This document shows, piece by piece, positions 1-7,166 of a stretch of DNA of 25,122 bases. This DNA is from REEB509 sp049314555 (GTDB lineage Bacteria; Pseudomonadota; Alphaproteobacteria; Caulobacterales; Aquidulcibacteraceae), in the NCBI GenBank assembly GCA_049314555.1, contig JBMOEW010000041.1, positions 1 through 25,122 on the forward strand. Direction: 5' to 3'. The position numbers and the translations under genes were made by a program. The notes beneath the pieces are model-generated. The model was given only the letters and a program-made list of their open reading frames with translations. It did no database searches and was not told the origin of the DNA. How positions within the stretch are numbered: the stretch's first letter is position 1; the number at the start of each line of letters is the position of its first letter.

Positions 1-49
1 TCCTTGCAAATCACGCAAGAATTATCCCACGAACTTTTGATTCGGGACA

Positions 50-496
50 CTAGCGGGCGATCTCGCTTTCCAGCACGTTTGGTGGTGGCTCCCATTGTTC
101 TGCCACGGGCGCGGGTGGAGGCGGCGGCTCCTGGCCCCAGGCGTAGAAGAAGATGAGCGCGCCCAGCGCCGCGCAGGCCACGCCCCAGCCAACGGCATAG
201 AGATCGGTGCGGTTGCGGGCTTCTTCCTGTTCATCCTTGTGCAGATGATTGATCGGCGTTTTCTGGCGGCGAATGTCGAGCAACACATGACCCACCAGAA
301 ACACGACTGGCAGGGCCAAGCCATAGGGTGCCGCGGCCAACATCCAGGGCTGCGCGAACAGGCCGGCGGACCCCAAAGTCACGGCCCCGATGATCATGAC
401 ATCGAAGATGCCCTGCATCTTCGGTCCGATGGTGGAAGCAATGCGGACGCGCCTTGCGATCGCTTCTTGCATGAAATTGTCGAGAAAGCCGCTCAT
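50..496 (-). CDS. Small three-helix membrane protein, unknown function
   Basis: I do not recognise this 148-residue protein. It has an amphipathic N-terminus with basic residues, hydrophobic segments at about residues 28-48, 52-73 and 99-121, and a short charged loop between the second and third (DIRRQKTPINHLHKDEQEE). The C-terminal tail has a run of five prolines after GQE and ends in an acidic stretch, so an inner-membrane location is likely. It lies 33 bases downstream of mtgA on the same strand. No SD sequence precedes its ATG; instead a promoter-like pair (ATGACC, 17 bases, TATAGC) sits so close that the transcript could be leaderless. Coding potential is supported by the clear hydrophobic pattern. 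The function is open. Confidence 0.75.
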   Translation of the reverse strand: MSGFLDNFMQEAIARRVRIASTIGPKMQGIFDVMIIGAVTLGSAGLFAQPWMLAAAPYGLALPVVFLVGHVLLDIRRQKTPINHLHKDEQEEARNRTDLYAVGWGVACAALGALIFFYAWGQEPPPPPAPVAEQWEPPPNVLESEIAR

Positions 497-504
497 GGGT
501 TTAG

Positions 505-533
505 GCTATAGGCGGTTTGCGGCGGGCGGTCAT
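505..533 (-). promoter_or_regulatory. Candidate leaderless promoter of the small membrane protein gene
   Basis: On the minus strand ATGACC (533-528; 4 of 6 to TTGACA) is followed after 17 bases by TATAGC (510-505; 4 of 6 to TATAAT). A start about 7 bases on would fall within two bases of the ATG at 496. The -35 half lies over the mtgA stop codon. No SD is visible, which agrees with a leaderless start, but both hexamers are only moderate matches. Confidence 0.35.
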
Positions 534-1318
534 GTGGCGGGTGCTTTTGGGTAGACACAGTCGTCAAGGCCCTCGCCTGCCACGGCATTCATCCGCGCCA
601 TCAGCGTGCGCGTGCGGCCGCGGACATAAGGGCCGGGTTCGCTTGCGCTCCAGCGACGTGGGCTTGGCAGCACGGCGGCCAAGCGGGCGGCTTCGCGGCG
701 GGTGAGGTCTTTGGCGGGCTTGTTGAAGTGCACGCGTGCGGCGGCTTCAACACCAAACGCACCGTCGCCGAACTCGGCCACGTTGAGATAGGCTTCCATG
801 ATGCGGCGCTTGGGCCAAAGGGTTTCAATCAGCACCGTGAAATAGGCCTCCAGGCCTTTGCGGATCCAGGAGCGCTGGGGCCAAAGGAAAACATTCTTTG
901 CGGTTTGCTGGCTGATGGTGGAGGCACCGCGACGGCGATCCGAGCCGCGCTGTTCGGCGCGCTCGTTGAATTGCATGGCGGCCTGGATCGCTTCCAGGTC
1001 AAAGCCGTGGTGGGCGCAAAACCGGCCGTCTTCGGCGGCGATCACAGCGCGCACCATATGCGGACTGATTTGGCTGAGTGGCACGCCGCGGCGGGTGAGG
1101 TTGTCGCCGGCGATGGCGCGGTCGACCATCAGCAAGGTGCCGGGCACGCCAACAAACCGGTACAGCAAAACCCACAGGACCGGCGCTACCACGACGATCA
1201 GAATCATCCAGACCAACAGTCGCAACCATAGCGGGCGGCGTTTGCGCTTTGGTGCCTGCGGCGAGGCGGCGTCTGGTGCTAGCGGGTCACGTGCGCCCGG
1301 TTCGACGGCATCGGTCAT
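530..1318 (-). CDS. mtgA: Monofunctional biosynthetic peptidoglycan transglycosylase
   Basis: This glycosyltransferase (GT51) polymerises lipid II into glycan strands at the outer face of the inner membrane, without a transpeptidase domain. The 262 residues comprise a basic Pro-rich cytoplasmic N-terminus (1-30), one transmembrane helix (about 31-57), and a GT51 domain. Motif 1 is EDGRFCAHHG, with catalytic Glu96; motif 2 is RGASTISQQTAKN (130-142), followed by KRRIMEAYLNVAEFG (170-184). Length and motif order match MtgA of other Gram-negative bacteria, and no SxxK or KTG penicillin-binding motifs follow. It is divergent from the alcohol dehydrogenase gene across 126 bases. The ATG at 1318 follows an AAGGGG stretch, with short spacing. 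A weak TTGACG box (1377-1372) could be its -35. Confidence 0.95.
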   Translation of the reverse strand: MTDAVEPGARDPLAPDAASPQAPKRKRRPLWLRLLVWMILIVVVAPVLWVLLYRFVGVPGTLLMVDRAIAGDNLTRRGVPLSQISPHMVRAVIAAEDGRFCAHHGFDLEAIQAAMQFNERAEQRGSDRRRGASTISQQTAKNVFLWPQRSWIRKGLEAYFTVLIETLWPKRRIMEAYLNVAEFGDGAFGVEAAARVHFNKPAKDLTRREAARLAAVLPSPRRWSASEPGPYVRGRTRTLMARMNAVAGEGLDDCVYPKAPAT

Positions 1319-1336
1319 GGCCCCTTAAGTCCTTTT

Positions 1337-1439
1337 GCTCCCTGGCCCCAATCGAGCAGCTTTGGGGCGGGCGTCAAGTGCGTAGCGCTGGTGTTGGCCT
1401 GCGAGTGCGGCTAGCACACTGCAAAGACTGCCAGGGAGC
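1337..1439. repeat. 10-base inverted repeat bounding a divergent intergenic region
   Basis: GCTCCCTGGC at 1337-1346 is the exact reverse complement of GCCAGGGAGC at 1430-1439, 83 bases apart. The right copy contains the GGGAG that serves as SD for the ATG at 1445. The left copy points toward mtgA, starting 19 bases from its ATG. It may be a shared operator or chance resemblance of two purine-rich leaders. Nothing else stands out in this gap (1319-1444) apart from a TTGACG box on the minus strand. Confidence 0.35.
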
Positions 1440-1444
1440 GCGCA

Positions 1445-2581
1445 ATGCCCACCATGAACTACCTGACCACCTGTGTGTTTGACCACGGCGCGGTGAAGCA
1501 ATTGCCGGCGGTTTTGAAGCGGTTGGGGGCAAGCCGGCCGTTGCTGGTGACCGATGCCGGGATCCGGGCGGCCGGAGTGTTGGCGCAGGCGGAGGCCGCG
1601 TTCGGCGGGCCCTTCCCTGCTGTTTATGATGGCACACCCACCAATCCGACCGAGGCCGCGACGCGCGATGCGCTGGCTGTGTATCGGGACGCGGGATGCG
1701 ATAGCCTTGTGGCCTTGGGCGGTGGATCTTCGATGGATCTGGCCAAGGGGGTTGGCCTGTTTGCCACCCACGAAGGCCCGTATGAGAAGTTTGCGGCTGT
1801 TTCGGGGGGGGCGCGCCTGATTGGCAAGCTGCCGCCGCTGGTGGCTATCCCGACCACGGCGGGCACGGGCTCTGAGGTGAGCGTTGGGGCCATTTTGATC
1901 ATGGACAACGGGCGCAAGGAAACGTTCGTGTCGCCCAATCTGATCCCGGCAACGGCCATTTGTGATCCGGAATTGTCTTTGGGGCTGCCGGCCCGGCTGA
2001 CGGCTGCCACCGGCATGGATGCCATGACGCATTGCATCGAGGCATACCTGGCAGTGTCGGTGCACCCGCCGGCGGAAGCGATTGGACTTGATGGCGTTTG
2101 GCGCGGGATCGGCCAGGGCTGGTTAAAAATGGCGGTGGCGGACGGCTCAGACAAAGACGCGCGCTGGCAGATGATGATGGCCAGCTATCAAGGCGCGTTG
2201 GCGTTTGTGAAAGGGCTTGGCGCAGTGCACGGGCTTTCGCATGCGCTGGGGCGGTTGGCTGATTTGAAGCTGCACCACGGGACGCTTAACGCGATCATCC
2301 TGCCGCATTCGCTGGCGATGATTGAAGAGGCTGGCGTGGCGCGCGAAAAGTTTGAGCGGCTTGGTCAAGCGATGGGGCTTCAGGGCGGCGTTGCCGTGTC
2401 TGACGGGATCGCGCGCTTGATTAGCGAGATTGGCATCCCGTCTCGGCTTTCCGAGATTGGCATCGCGCAGGCGCATTGGGCCGACACGAAGGCTTATGCG
2501 GTGTCTGACCTTGCAACCGGCTCGCACACCATGCCGTTTGACGAAGCGGCTTATGAGAAGCTGTTCGCGCGCGCGCTTTAA
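1445..2581 (+). CDS. Iron-containing (group III) alcohol dehydrogenase
   Basis: This is an NAD(P)-dependent alcohol/aldehyde oxidoreductase of the FucO/maleylacetate reductase superfamily, presumably cytoplasmic; the substrate cannot be read from sequence. The 378 residues show the nucleotide-binding loop GGGSSMDLAK (92-101), the PTTAGTGSEVS segment (136-146), and metal ligands expected at Asp192 and His196 (GMDAMTHCIEAY), His262 (GAVHGLSHALG) and His278 (LHHGTLNAIILPH), so all four are present. The chosen ATG has GGGAG six bases upstream; the next ATG at 1454 is spaced too far from it. The stop overlaps the stop of the convergent hydrolase by four bases. Length is typical of the family. Confidence 0.95.
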   Translation: MPTMNYLTTCVFDHGAVKQLPAVLKRLGASRPLLVTDAGIRAAGVLAQAEAAFGGPFPAVYDGTPTNPTEAATRDALAVYRDAGCDSLVALGGGSSMDLAKGVGLFATHEGPYEKFAAVSGGARLIGKLPPLVAIPTTAGTGSEVSVGAILIMDNGRKETFVSPNLIPATAICDPELSLGLPARLTAATGMDAMTHCIEAYLAVSVHPPAEAIGLDGVWRGIGQGWLKMAVADGSDKDARWQMMMASYQGALAFVKGLGAVHGLSHALGRLADLKLHHGTLNAIILPHSLAMIEEAGVAREKFERLGQAMGLQGGVAVSDGIARLISEIGIPSRLSEIGIAQAHWADTKAYAVSDLATGSHTMPFDEAAYEKLFARAL

Positions 2582-3447
2582 GGCACTTTCGCCAGGAATT
2601 GGATCAGGGCTTCCCAGGCGATCGGTTCATCCAGGACCGGCGCGTGGCCGACGTTGGGCACGTCCACCGTATCCAGGTCTGGCTTGGCTTGGCGCATCGC
2701 CACCACCGCGTCTTGCAGCACAAGATCGCTGAGCGCACCGCGGACCAAAAGCGTGGGCACGGGGCCGAAGCCTTGCGTGAACAGCCCCATTAGGTCTGGC
2801 GGGGCTGCGCCTTGAGGCTGAGTGAAGACGGTGGCGATGGCGGGGTCGTAGTCCAAGCCGATGCGGCCGTCTGGCAACTGCTTCCAGGTGCGCCGGACCA
2901 GCGTTGCCCAAAAGGCGTCGTCGCGGTCTGGATACGAAGCACCGTAGGTGGATTTTGTCACGGCCGCGGCAGATGCCCAATTTGGTTGTGGGTCGATCTT
3001 TCCGACATAGCCAGCGATCCGCATCAGGGCAGCGGGGTTCAGAATTGGCCCGACGTCGTTCAGGACAACACCGGCCACGCGCGCCTTTTCCACAGCGGCC
3101 ACAATCAGCGTGATCAGGCCGCCCATCGAGGTGCCAATGAATACGGCGCGGGGCACGCCCAAGCGATTAAGGGCGGCGATGACGTCTCCGGCGTAGGTGG
3201 CCGGCGTGTAGCGGAGGGGCTGCGAGTCATAATCCGAGCGGCCGCGCCCGCGCACGTCCATGGCCAAAACGCGACGGCCCAGCGCGGCGATGCGGCCGGC
3301 GATCGGTTCAAAGTCTTTGGAATTGCGGGTCAGGCCATGCAGACACAGGACTGGAAGGCCGGTGACCGGCTGGACGGGTTCGTAGTCGCGCAGGAAAATC
3401 GTTAAGCCGTCGGCGGTGGGCACGAAGCGTTCGGTGAAATCGGCCAT
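2578..3447 (-). CDS. Alpha/beta hydrolase
   Basis: This 289-residue protein is a single-domain alpha/beta-fold hydrolase with the full set of family motifs. The oxyanion HGLTRNSKDF starts at His37, followed by DVRGRGRSDYD (64-74). The nucleophile elbow GTSMGG places Ser107, the acid is probably Asp241 (RGALSDLV), and the catalytic histidine is His268 (NVGHAPVLDEP). No signal peptide is seen, so it should be cytoplasmic. The start at 3447 (MADFTERF) has GGGGGTG just upstream and gives the usual length; the open frame runs 21 codons further without a better site. It is the last gene of a minus-strand series after the S8 protease and its neighbour, with a 99-base gap. The substrate is unknown; family members include esterases, haloperoxidase-like enzymes and lactonases. 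Confidence 0.93.
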   Translation of the reverse strand: MADFTERFVPTADGLTIFLRDYEPVQPVTGLPVLCLHGLTRNSKDFEPIAGRIAALGRRVLAMDVRGRGRSDYDSQPLRYTPATYAGDVIAALNRLGVPRAVFIGTSMGGLITLIVAAVEKARVAGVVLNDVGPILNPAALMRIAGYVGKIDPQPNWASAAAVTKSTYGASYPDRDDAFWATLVRRTWKQLPDGRIGLDYDPAIATVFTQPQGAAPPDLMGLFTQGFGPVPTLLVRGALSDLVLQDAVVAMRQAKPDLDTVDVPNVGHAPVLDEPIAWEALIQFLAKVP

Positions 3448-3507
3448 GGGCACCCCCGGCTGGTGTGGTTGAGGTGTTTCCCTGCCAGGGTCCGGCGTCA
3501 ACGACAA

Positions 3508-3541
3508 CACCCCTCCCCTGCTGCGGGTGAGGCGGGAGGTG
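3508..3541 (-). terminator. GC-rich hairpin after the membrane-anchored protein gene
   Basis: CACC (3508-3511) and TCCC (3514-3517) can pair with GGGAGGTG (3534-3541), and an alternative stem pairs CACCC with GGGTG (3525-3529). It begins six bases beyond the stop of the minus-strand gene at 3547. There is no T tract, so it could be a processing or pausing hairpin rather than an intrinsic terminator. Confidence 0.3.
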
Positions 3542-3546
3542 CGCGG

Positions 3547-4206
3547 TTAGTGCACGGCCTGGGCTTGGACGGCGATGCTTGGGTAGGCGTAAGTGATCCC
3601 TTCGGCCTCGTTGAGCACAGCAACCAGGCGGTCGCGCTCGCCTTGGGCGGCTTGCGCCCCATCGACCGGGGCCATCACCACTTCCGCGCCGCCAATGGTG
3701 AACCGCACGACGCACAGGCCGCGCAGGGCGGGTTCCCGCGAGACCTGGCGAATGGCGGTGCGCAGGGCCTGGTCGCGATTGCCTGCCGCAAACTGCGACT
3801 GGGCGCGATGCATGCTGTGGCCTTCGCTGAAGGCGACCAGGATCGTGAAGGGGGCCGCTGACTGGGGGCAGTAGCCGCGCTGCGGGGCAAGGGTGGTGGT
3901 GGCGGGTTCGGCCACGGGGCGGCTGGCTGTCGTTGGGGCTTGAGCCGGCGCTGTGGCAGGCAGGGGTGAAGGGGGGTTGGCTTCGGTGGTGGGTTCTGCG
4001 ATCTGCGCTGCGCTTGGCGCGGGCGACATTACCTGCTCCTGCGGGGCTGTTGGCGGCGCTTCCTTCGGCGGATGGCCCAAAGCAAGCACCAACGCGCCCA
4101 AGATGGCCGCAGCCCCAACGCCGGCCCCGATCACGCGGCTGTTTGGCTTTGTGGGCGTGGGCGCGTTTGGCCCGGTGGGAGGGGGAGAGCCTTGGGGGGT
4201 GGTCAT
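3547..4206 (-). CDS. Single-helix membrane-anchored protein, possible I9-like domain
   Basis: The 219-residue protein has a short Pro-rich cytoplasmic head, one transmembrane helix (about 25-44), a Pro/Ala/Thr-rich linker (45-108) and a folded C-terminal part (110-219) with Cys113 and Cys165, which could form a disulfide outside the cytoplasm. The C-terminal part reads strand (FTILVAFSEG), helix (about 131-158), strand (LCVVRFTIGGAEVVMAP), helix (ERDRLVAVLNEAEG), strand (ITYAYPSIAVQA). That order and the ending resemble the inhibitor I9/subtilisin propeptide fold. It follows the S8 protease gene by 48 bases on the same strand, which suits a role as a protease partner, but this is inference and no family is firmly recognised. 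The start at 4206 is chosen for GGAGG seven bases upstream. Confidence 0.8.
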   Translation of the reverse strand: MTTPQGSPPPTGPNAPTPTKPNSRVIGAGVGAAAILGALVLALGHPPKEAPPTAPQEQVMSPAPSAAQIAEPTTEANPPSPLPATAPAQAPTTASRPVAEPATTTLAPQRGYCPQSAAPFTILVAFSEGHSMHRAQSQFAAGNRDQALRTAIRQVSREPALRGLCVVRFTIGGAEVVMAPVDGAQAAQGERDRLVAVLNEAEGITYAYPSIAVQAQAVH

Positions 4207-4254
4207 CTCCTTTCCTCCGTTTGATGAAACCAAGCTGCCGATGCCGTTTTCACG

Positions 4255-6375
4255 TCAACGGGCAGCGGCGGCAAGGCCCAAGTCTAGCACACCTTGGCCG
4301 CAATCGCGCATGCAGCGTCCGGCTTGGCCAGGAATTGGGGTGGCGTTGGGGTTGCGGGCGCAGTCGATTTCGCACACCGCGGCGCGGCCTTGATACCGAG
4401 CGACAGCGCGGGAGAAGAACAGCGTTTCCAGCTCCCTGCCCCTGGTGCCCGATTGCGATTGCAGCAAGGCAAGGGCTGCGGCGACGTGGGGTGCCGCCAT
4501 CGAAGTGCCCTGCTCGTAGCCGTAGAAGCACTCAGGCTTGCCTTCCTGGGTTTCAGGGTCGTAGCAATCCTGGCCGGCGCGGCGGGTGGAGAGCACGCCG
4601 TCTGGTCTGCCGTCGTTGTCGCTGTCGGTGAACATGTCTCCGCCGGGGGCCATCACATCCACTTCCGGGCCGAAGTTGGAATAGAACGCCAGGGCACCTC
4701 GGGCATCGCCGGCAGCCACCACCATCACGTTGTTGCAATTGGCGGGGGCGAACAGGCGCGTTGGGTTGGATTTGTTGCCTGCAGCCACCACGATCACCGA
4801 TCCGCGGGCGACGGCGGCGTCGATCGCGGCTTGCATGGGCGGCGGGCAAGTGACGCCCATTGAGAGGCTCATGTTGATGATGTCGGCTGGGGTGTCGTTG
4901 CGGAGTTCTTGACCGCTGGCGGTGATAGCGGGGCCAAGGCCTGCGGCCCAGCGAATGCCGTTGACGATGTCTTCCAGCTCGCCACCGCAGCGGCCCAAGG
5001 TGCGGACCGGAAGCACCGTGACATTCCAGGCACCGCCGGCGACGCCGCGGTGGTCGTTGGTGGTGACCGCACCGATGGTGCCGGCAACGTGGGTGCCGTG
5101 GAAGGAATCGGTGGTACGCGATCCGCAGCGATCACCGTCGTCGTTGGCGTTGGCATCGACGCCGTCGGCATCGCCGCTGCGTTCGGGGTTGCCGATCAGA
5201 TCAATGCCGCGGCCGACATTGGGCGAGCCAACGATGTCGGGGTGGCGCATGTCGAGGCCCGTATCGATGACCGCGACCCGCACACGCCGGGACCCGACTT
5301 GGCGGGCCTGGGCCCAGTAGGGCTCAAAGCCCGCCCCGCCCATCGACTGGCCGGGGGCCGAGCCGCGGGCGCGGTAATGCCATTGCAGCGCCACGAGCGG
5401 ATCATCGGGGTCGATCCCTGTGGCCTGTGTTTCGGCTGGCGGTGCTGCGGGGGTGGGTGTGGATGCGCCGCCGGTGGTGGGCGTGGAAGGCGTGGTTGGT
5501 TGGCCAGTGGTTGGCTGGGTTGTGGGTGTTGTGGTGGGGGTTGTTGGCGTTGGGGCCGGTGCCGGGCGCTGCGGGCTCAAGTTCGGCAGGCGATCGAAGC
5601 CAACTTCCACAATGTAGTTCGGTTCCACGAACTCAAACTGGCGCGCCGCGGTGAGGCGGGCAATGGTGCACAGGGTGCGGGTTTCGAGGCTGGCATCGAG
5701 TTGCGCATCGGAAACCCCGCGCGGGCAGCGGCCGCCTTCCCACTCCATGCCACGCAGAAGCGCTTCTTCCATGTTGTCGCCCTGGTCCACCGCGACGGCT
5801 TGTTGCGCGAGGAACTGGAGCGAGGTGGGATCGGCCCCTTCGGGCATCAGGTCGATGGTCAAAACGCCGCCCTGGCGAATGTCGATTTCGCCGGCCACGC
5901 CCAACCGATCAAGCACAACCCGGGCGCGGTCGCGGGCGCGGTCGCCGGCCAAAGCTTCCGCGGTGCCGACAAGTTCGCTCAATTGCTGGGGATCAACGGA
6001 GGCAAACGCGTCTTCGCCGGTGGAGCGCAGTCGAGAGATCAAATTGGCGGCCAAGCCCATTTCGGATGCGGTTTCTGCAAGCGCTGCCTCCAGGGGCGCG
6101 CCTACCAAAATCTCGCCAGGCACAACGCGGACGGGCTGAACCGCCAGGAGATTAGCGCGGGCTTCTTCTGGCAGGATTGAGCCGAAAACGGCGGGCATGC
6201 CGGTGTCTGCTTCTGCCACGACTTCGGGGGTGGAGCCGGTGCCGCCCAGCCAACCGCTGATTTGATCGCAGGCGCTAAGCGCCAGGATCGGCGCGATGGC
6301 CAATGCGATACGCGCTGGTGTGATGCGACGGCGGGTGCCATCAGACGCGGACTTGCGAGCCTGCGGAATACCCAT
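4255..6375 (-). CDS. S8 (subtilisin-like) serine protease, lipoprotein
   Basis: This 706-residue protease begins with a basic n-region, a hydrophobic core and lipobox LSAC, lipidated Cys36. Asp37 at +2 is an inner-membrane retention signal in E. coli. A long N-terminal region (about 60-258) contains VPGEILVG and ends in FEFVEPNYIVEV, typical of the end of an S8 propeptide. A Thr/Pro-rich linker (270-315) leads to the catalytic domain. The triad is Asp371 (VIDTGLD), His426 (HGTHVAGT) and Ser625 (GTSMAAPH), with oxyanion Asn534 (AAGN). Acidic insertions include 402-415 and DSDNDGRPDG at 584-593. The tail has Cys668, Cys672, Cys688 and Cys692. The open frame extends to 6612, but only the ATG at 6375 places a signal peptide at the N-terminus, and GGGGAG lies upstream. 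It likely acts in the periplasm, anchored to a membrane. The substrate is unknown. Confidence 0.95.
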   Translation of the reverse strand: MGIPQARKSASDGTRRRITPARIALAIAPILALSACDQISGWLGGTGSTPEVVAEADTGMPAVFGSILPEEARANLLAVQPVRVVPGEILVGAPLEAALAETASEMGLAANLISRLRSTGEDAFASVDPQQLSELVGTAEALAGDRARDRARVVLDRLGVAGEIDIRQGGVLTIDLMPEGADPTSLQFLAQQAVAVDQGDNMEEALLRGMEWEGGRCPRGVSDAQLDASLETRTLCTIARLTAARQFEFVEPNYIVEVGFDRLPNLSPQRPAPAPTPTTPTTTPTTQPTTGQPTTPSTPTTGGASTPTPAAPPAETQATGIDPDDPLVALQWHYRARGSAPGQSMGGAGFEPYWAQARQVGSRRVRVAVIDTGLDMRHPDIVGSPNVGRGIDLIGNPERSGDADGVDANANDDGDRCGSRTTDSFHGTHVAGTIGAVTTNDHRGVAGGAWNVTVLPVRTLGRCGGELEDIVNGIRWAAGLGPAITASGQELRNDTPADIINMSLSMGVTCPPPMQAAIDAAVARGSVIVVAAGNKSNPTRLFAPANCNNVMVVAAGDARGALAFYSNFGPEVDVMAPGGDMFTDSDNDGRPDGVLSTRRAGQDCYDPETQEGKPECFYGYEQGTSMAAPHVAAALALLQSQSGTRGRELETLFFSRAVARYQGRAAVCEIDCARNPNATPIPGQAGRCMRDCGQGVLDLGLAAAAR
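5452..5562 (-). repeat. Thr/Pro low-complexity coding repeat (linker of the S8 protease)
   Basis: The codons for residues 272-308 of the protease encode irregular PTT/TPT units, giving a G- and T-rich plus strand (ggttgttggcgttggg-like). It is a flexible extracytoplasmic linker between propeptide and catalytic domain, and a place where slippage could change length between strains. Confidence 0.7.
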
Positions 6376-6445
6376 AAGACATCTCCCCATCCCAATGCGT
6401 GGCCATCGGGCCAAGCCCAAGCCGCTCCCCATTTCGGGATAAGAG

Positions 6446-6473
6446 ACTTTACCGTTAACCTGCGCTGTGACAA
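6446..6473 (-). promoter_or_regulatory. Candidate promoter of the S8 protease gene
   Basis: On the minus strand TTGTCA (6473-6468; 5 of 6) is followed after 16 bases by TAAAGT (6451-6446; 4 of 6). The predicted start near 6439 leaves a leader of about 60 bases before the ATG at 6375. It lies in the 130-base divergent gap 6376-6505. Confidence 0.35.
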
Positions 6474-6495
6474 GCGCGATGCGTGTTCGCATAGC
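6467..6495 (+). promoter_or_regulatory. Weak candidate promoter with small inverted repeat
   Basis: GTGACA (6467-6472; 5 of 6) is followed after 17 bases by CATAGC (6490-6495; 3 of 6). A 5-base inverted repeat ATGCG-tgtt-CGCAT (6479-6492) lies in the spacer and reaches into the -10, a position where a repressor could act. A start near 6502 would give an almost leaderless message for the ATG at 6506. It overlaps the opposing protease promoter candidate. Confidence 0.22.
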
Positions 6496-6505
6496 GAAAT
6501 CCTTA

Positions 6506-7165
6506 ATGACCGACCTTGCCATTGCCGCAACTGCCGCAAAAGCCTGGGGGGACGACTGCCCCAAGGCCCGCACACAGGCCGACGCCGCCGCCAAGGCCGG
6601 TGCGCCGGTCACGTTGGCCGTGGAGCCGCTGCCGGACGTTTTCGACAGCGCGGAGGCCGCGTTTGCGGCTGCGCCCGACAGCTACGTCCGCGGGGCGGAG
6701 GTGATCTTCATGGACGGCGTTTGGCGGGTGATGGTGCGGTTTTGGCGCCCCCTGCCCGCGCTGCCGGTGGCGGCAACCGCCTTGGCCGCCCTGAAGGCCC
6801 CGCTTGGGGCTGCGCGGACCGAAACAGAGGCGGTGGGCGTTGCCCTTGGGCCTGTGGTGGAGGTGCGGGAACCCGCCCCTTGGCGCTATGCGTCGCGCAA
6901 AAAGGCGATGGCGAAATGGGCGGCGCAGATCGAAGCTGGCCTGGCTGACCTCAGCGCTGCGGGCGACCGTTTCCAGCTGATGGTGCGGTTTTGGCAGCCC
7001 GTGATCGCGGATGGAAAGCGGGACTTGAAGGCGCGCTTGGCGGCACCGTTGCGCGCGGCGCTGCCGCAATCGCCGCTTGATATTGGGTTGTTTGAGCAGC
7101 GGGCACCGGAAAACCCCGAGGTGGTGTTGGCCGAAGAAGGCGACGGCCGGCGGCACCAGGAATAG
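6506..7165 (+). CDS. Uncharacterised protein with a duplicated MVRFW motif
   Basis: I do not recognise this protein. From the ATG at 6506 it has 219 residues, with no clear signal peptide or transmembrane helix. It contains two related segments, VWRVMVRFWRP (72-82) and RFQLMVRFWQP (155-165), each followed by an Ala/Leu-rich stretch containing LKAPL or LAAPL, which suggests an internal duplication of about 83 residues. The N-terminal 30 residues are Ala-rich. In-frame alternative starts are GTG 6467 and ATG 6479; none has a good SD, so the start is uncertain. It is divergent from the S8 protease and converges on pbpC with one base between the two stops. The ORF is likely real because it fills the only gap between well-supported genes and competing frames belong to shadows. 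Confidence 0.75.
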   Translation: MTDLAIAATAAKAWGDDCPKARTQADAAAKAGAPVTLAVEPLPDVFDSAEAAFAAAPDSYVRGAEVIFMDGVWRVMVRFWRPLPALPVAATALAALKAPLGAARTETEAVGVALGPVVEVREPAPWRYASRKKAMAKWAAQIEAGLADLSAAGDRFQLMVRFWQPVIADGKRDLKARLAAPLRAALPQSPLDIGLFEQRAPENPEVVLAEEGDGRRHQE

Positions 7166-7166
7166 G

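Noticed and set aside
3..19. CTTGC/GCAAG hairpin downstream of the first gene
   Set aside because: The stem is only five to seven pairs with a wobble, has no T tract and lies at the window edge; too weak for a terminator.
5452..5562. G/T-rich repeats as a mobile or CRISPR-like array
   Set aside because: The units are irregular and in frame, encoding the Thr/Pro linker of the protease, with no spacers.
6376..6612. N-terminal extension of the S8 protease frame
   Set aside because: It would bury the signal peptide and lipobox in the interior and overlap the divergent gene; the ATG at 6375 has an SD and gives a proper lipoprotein start.
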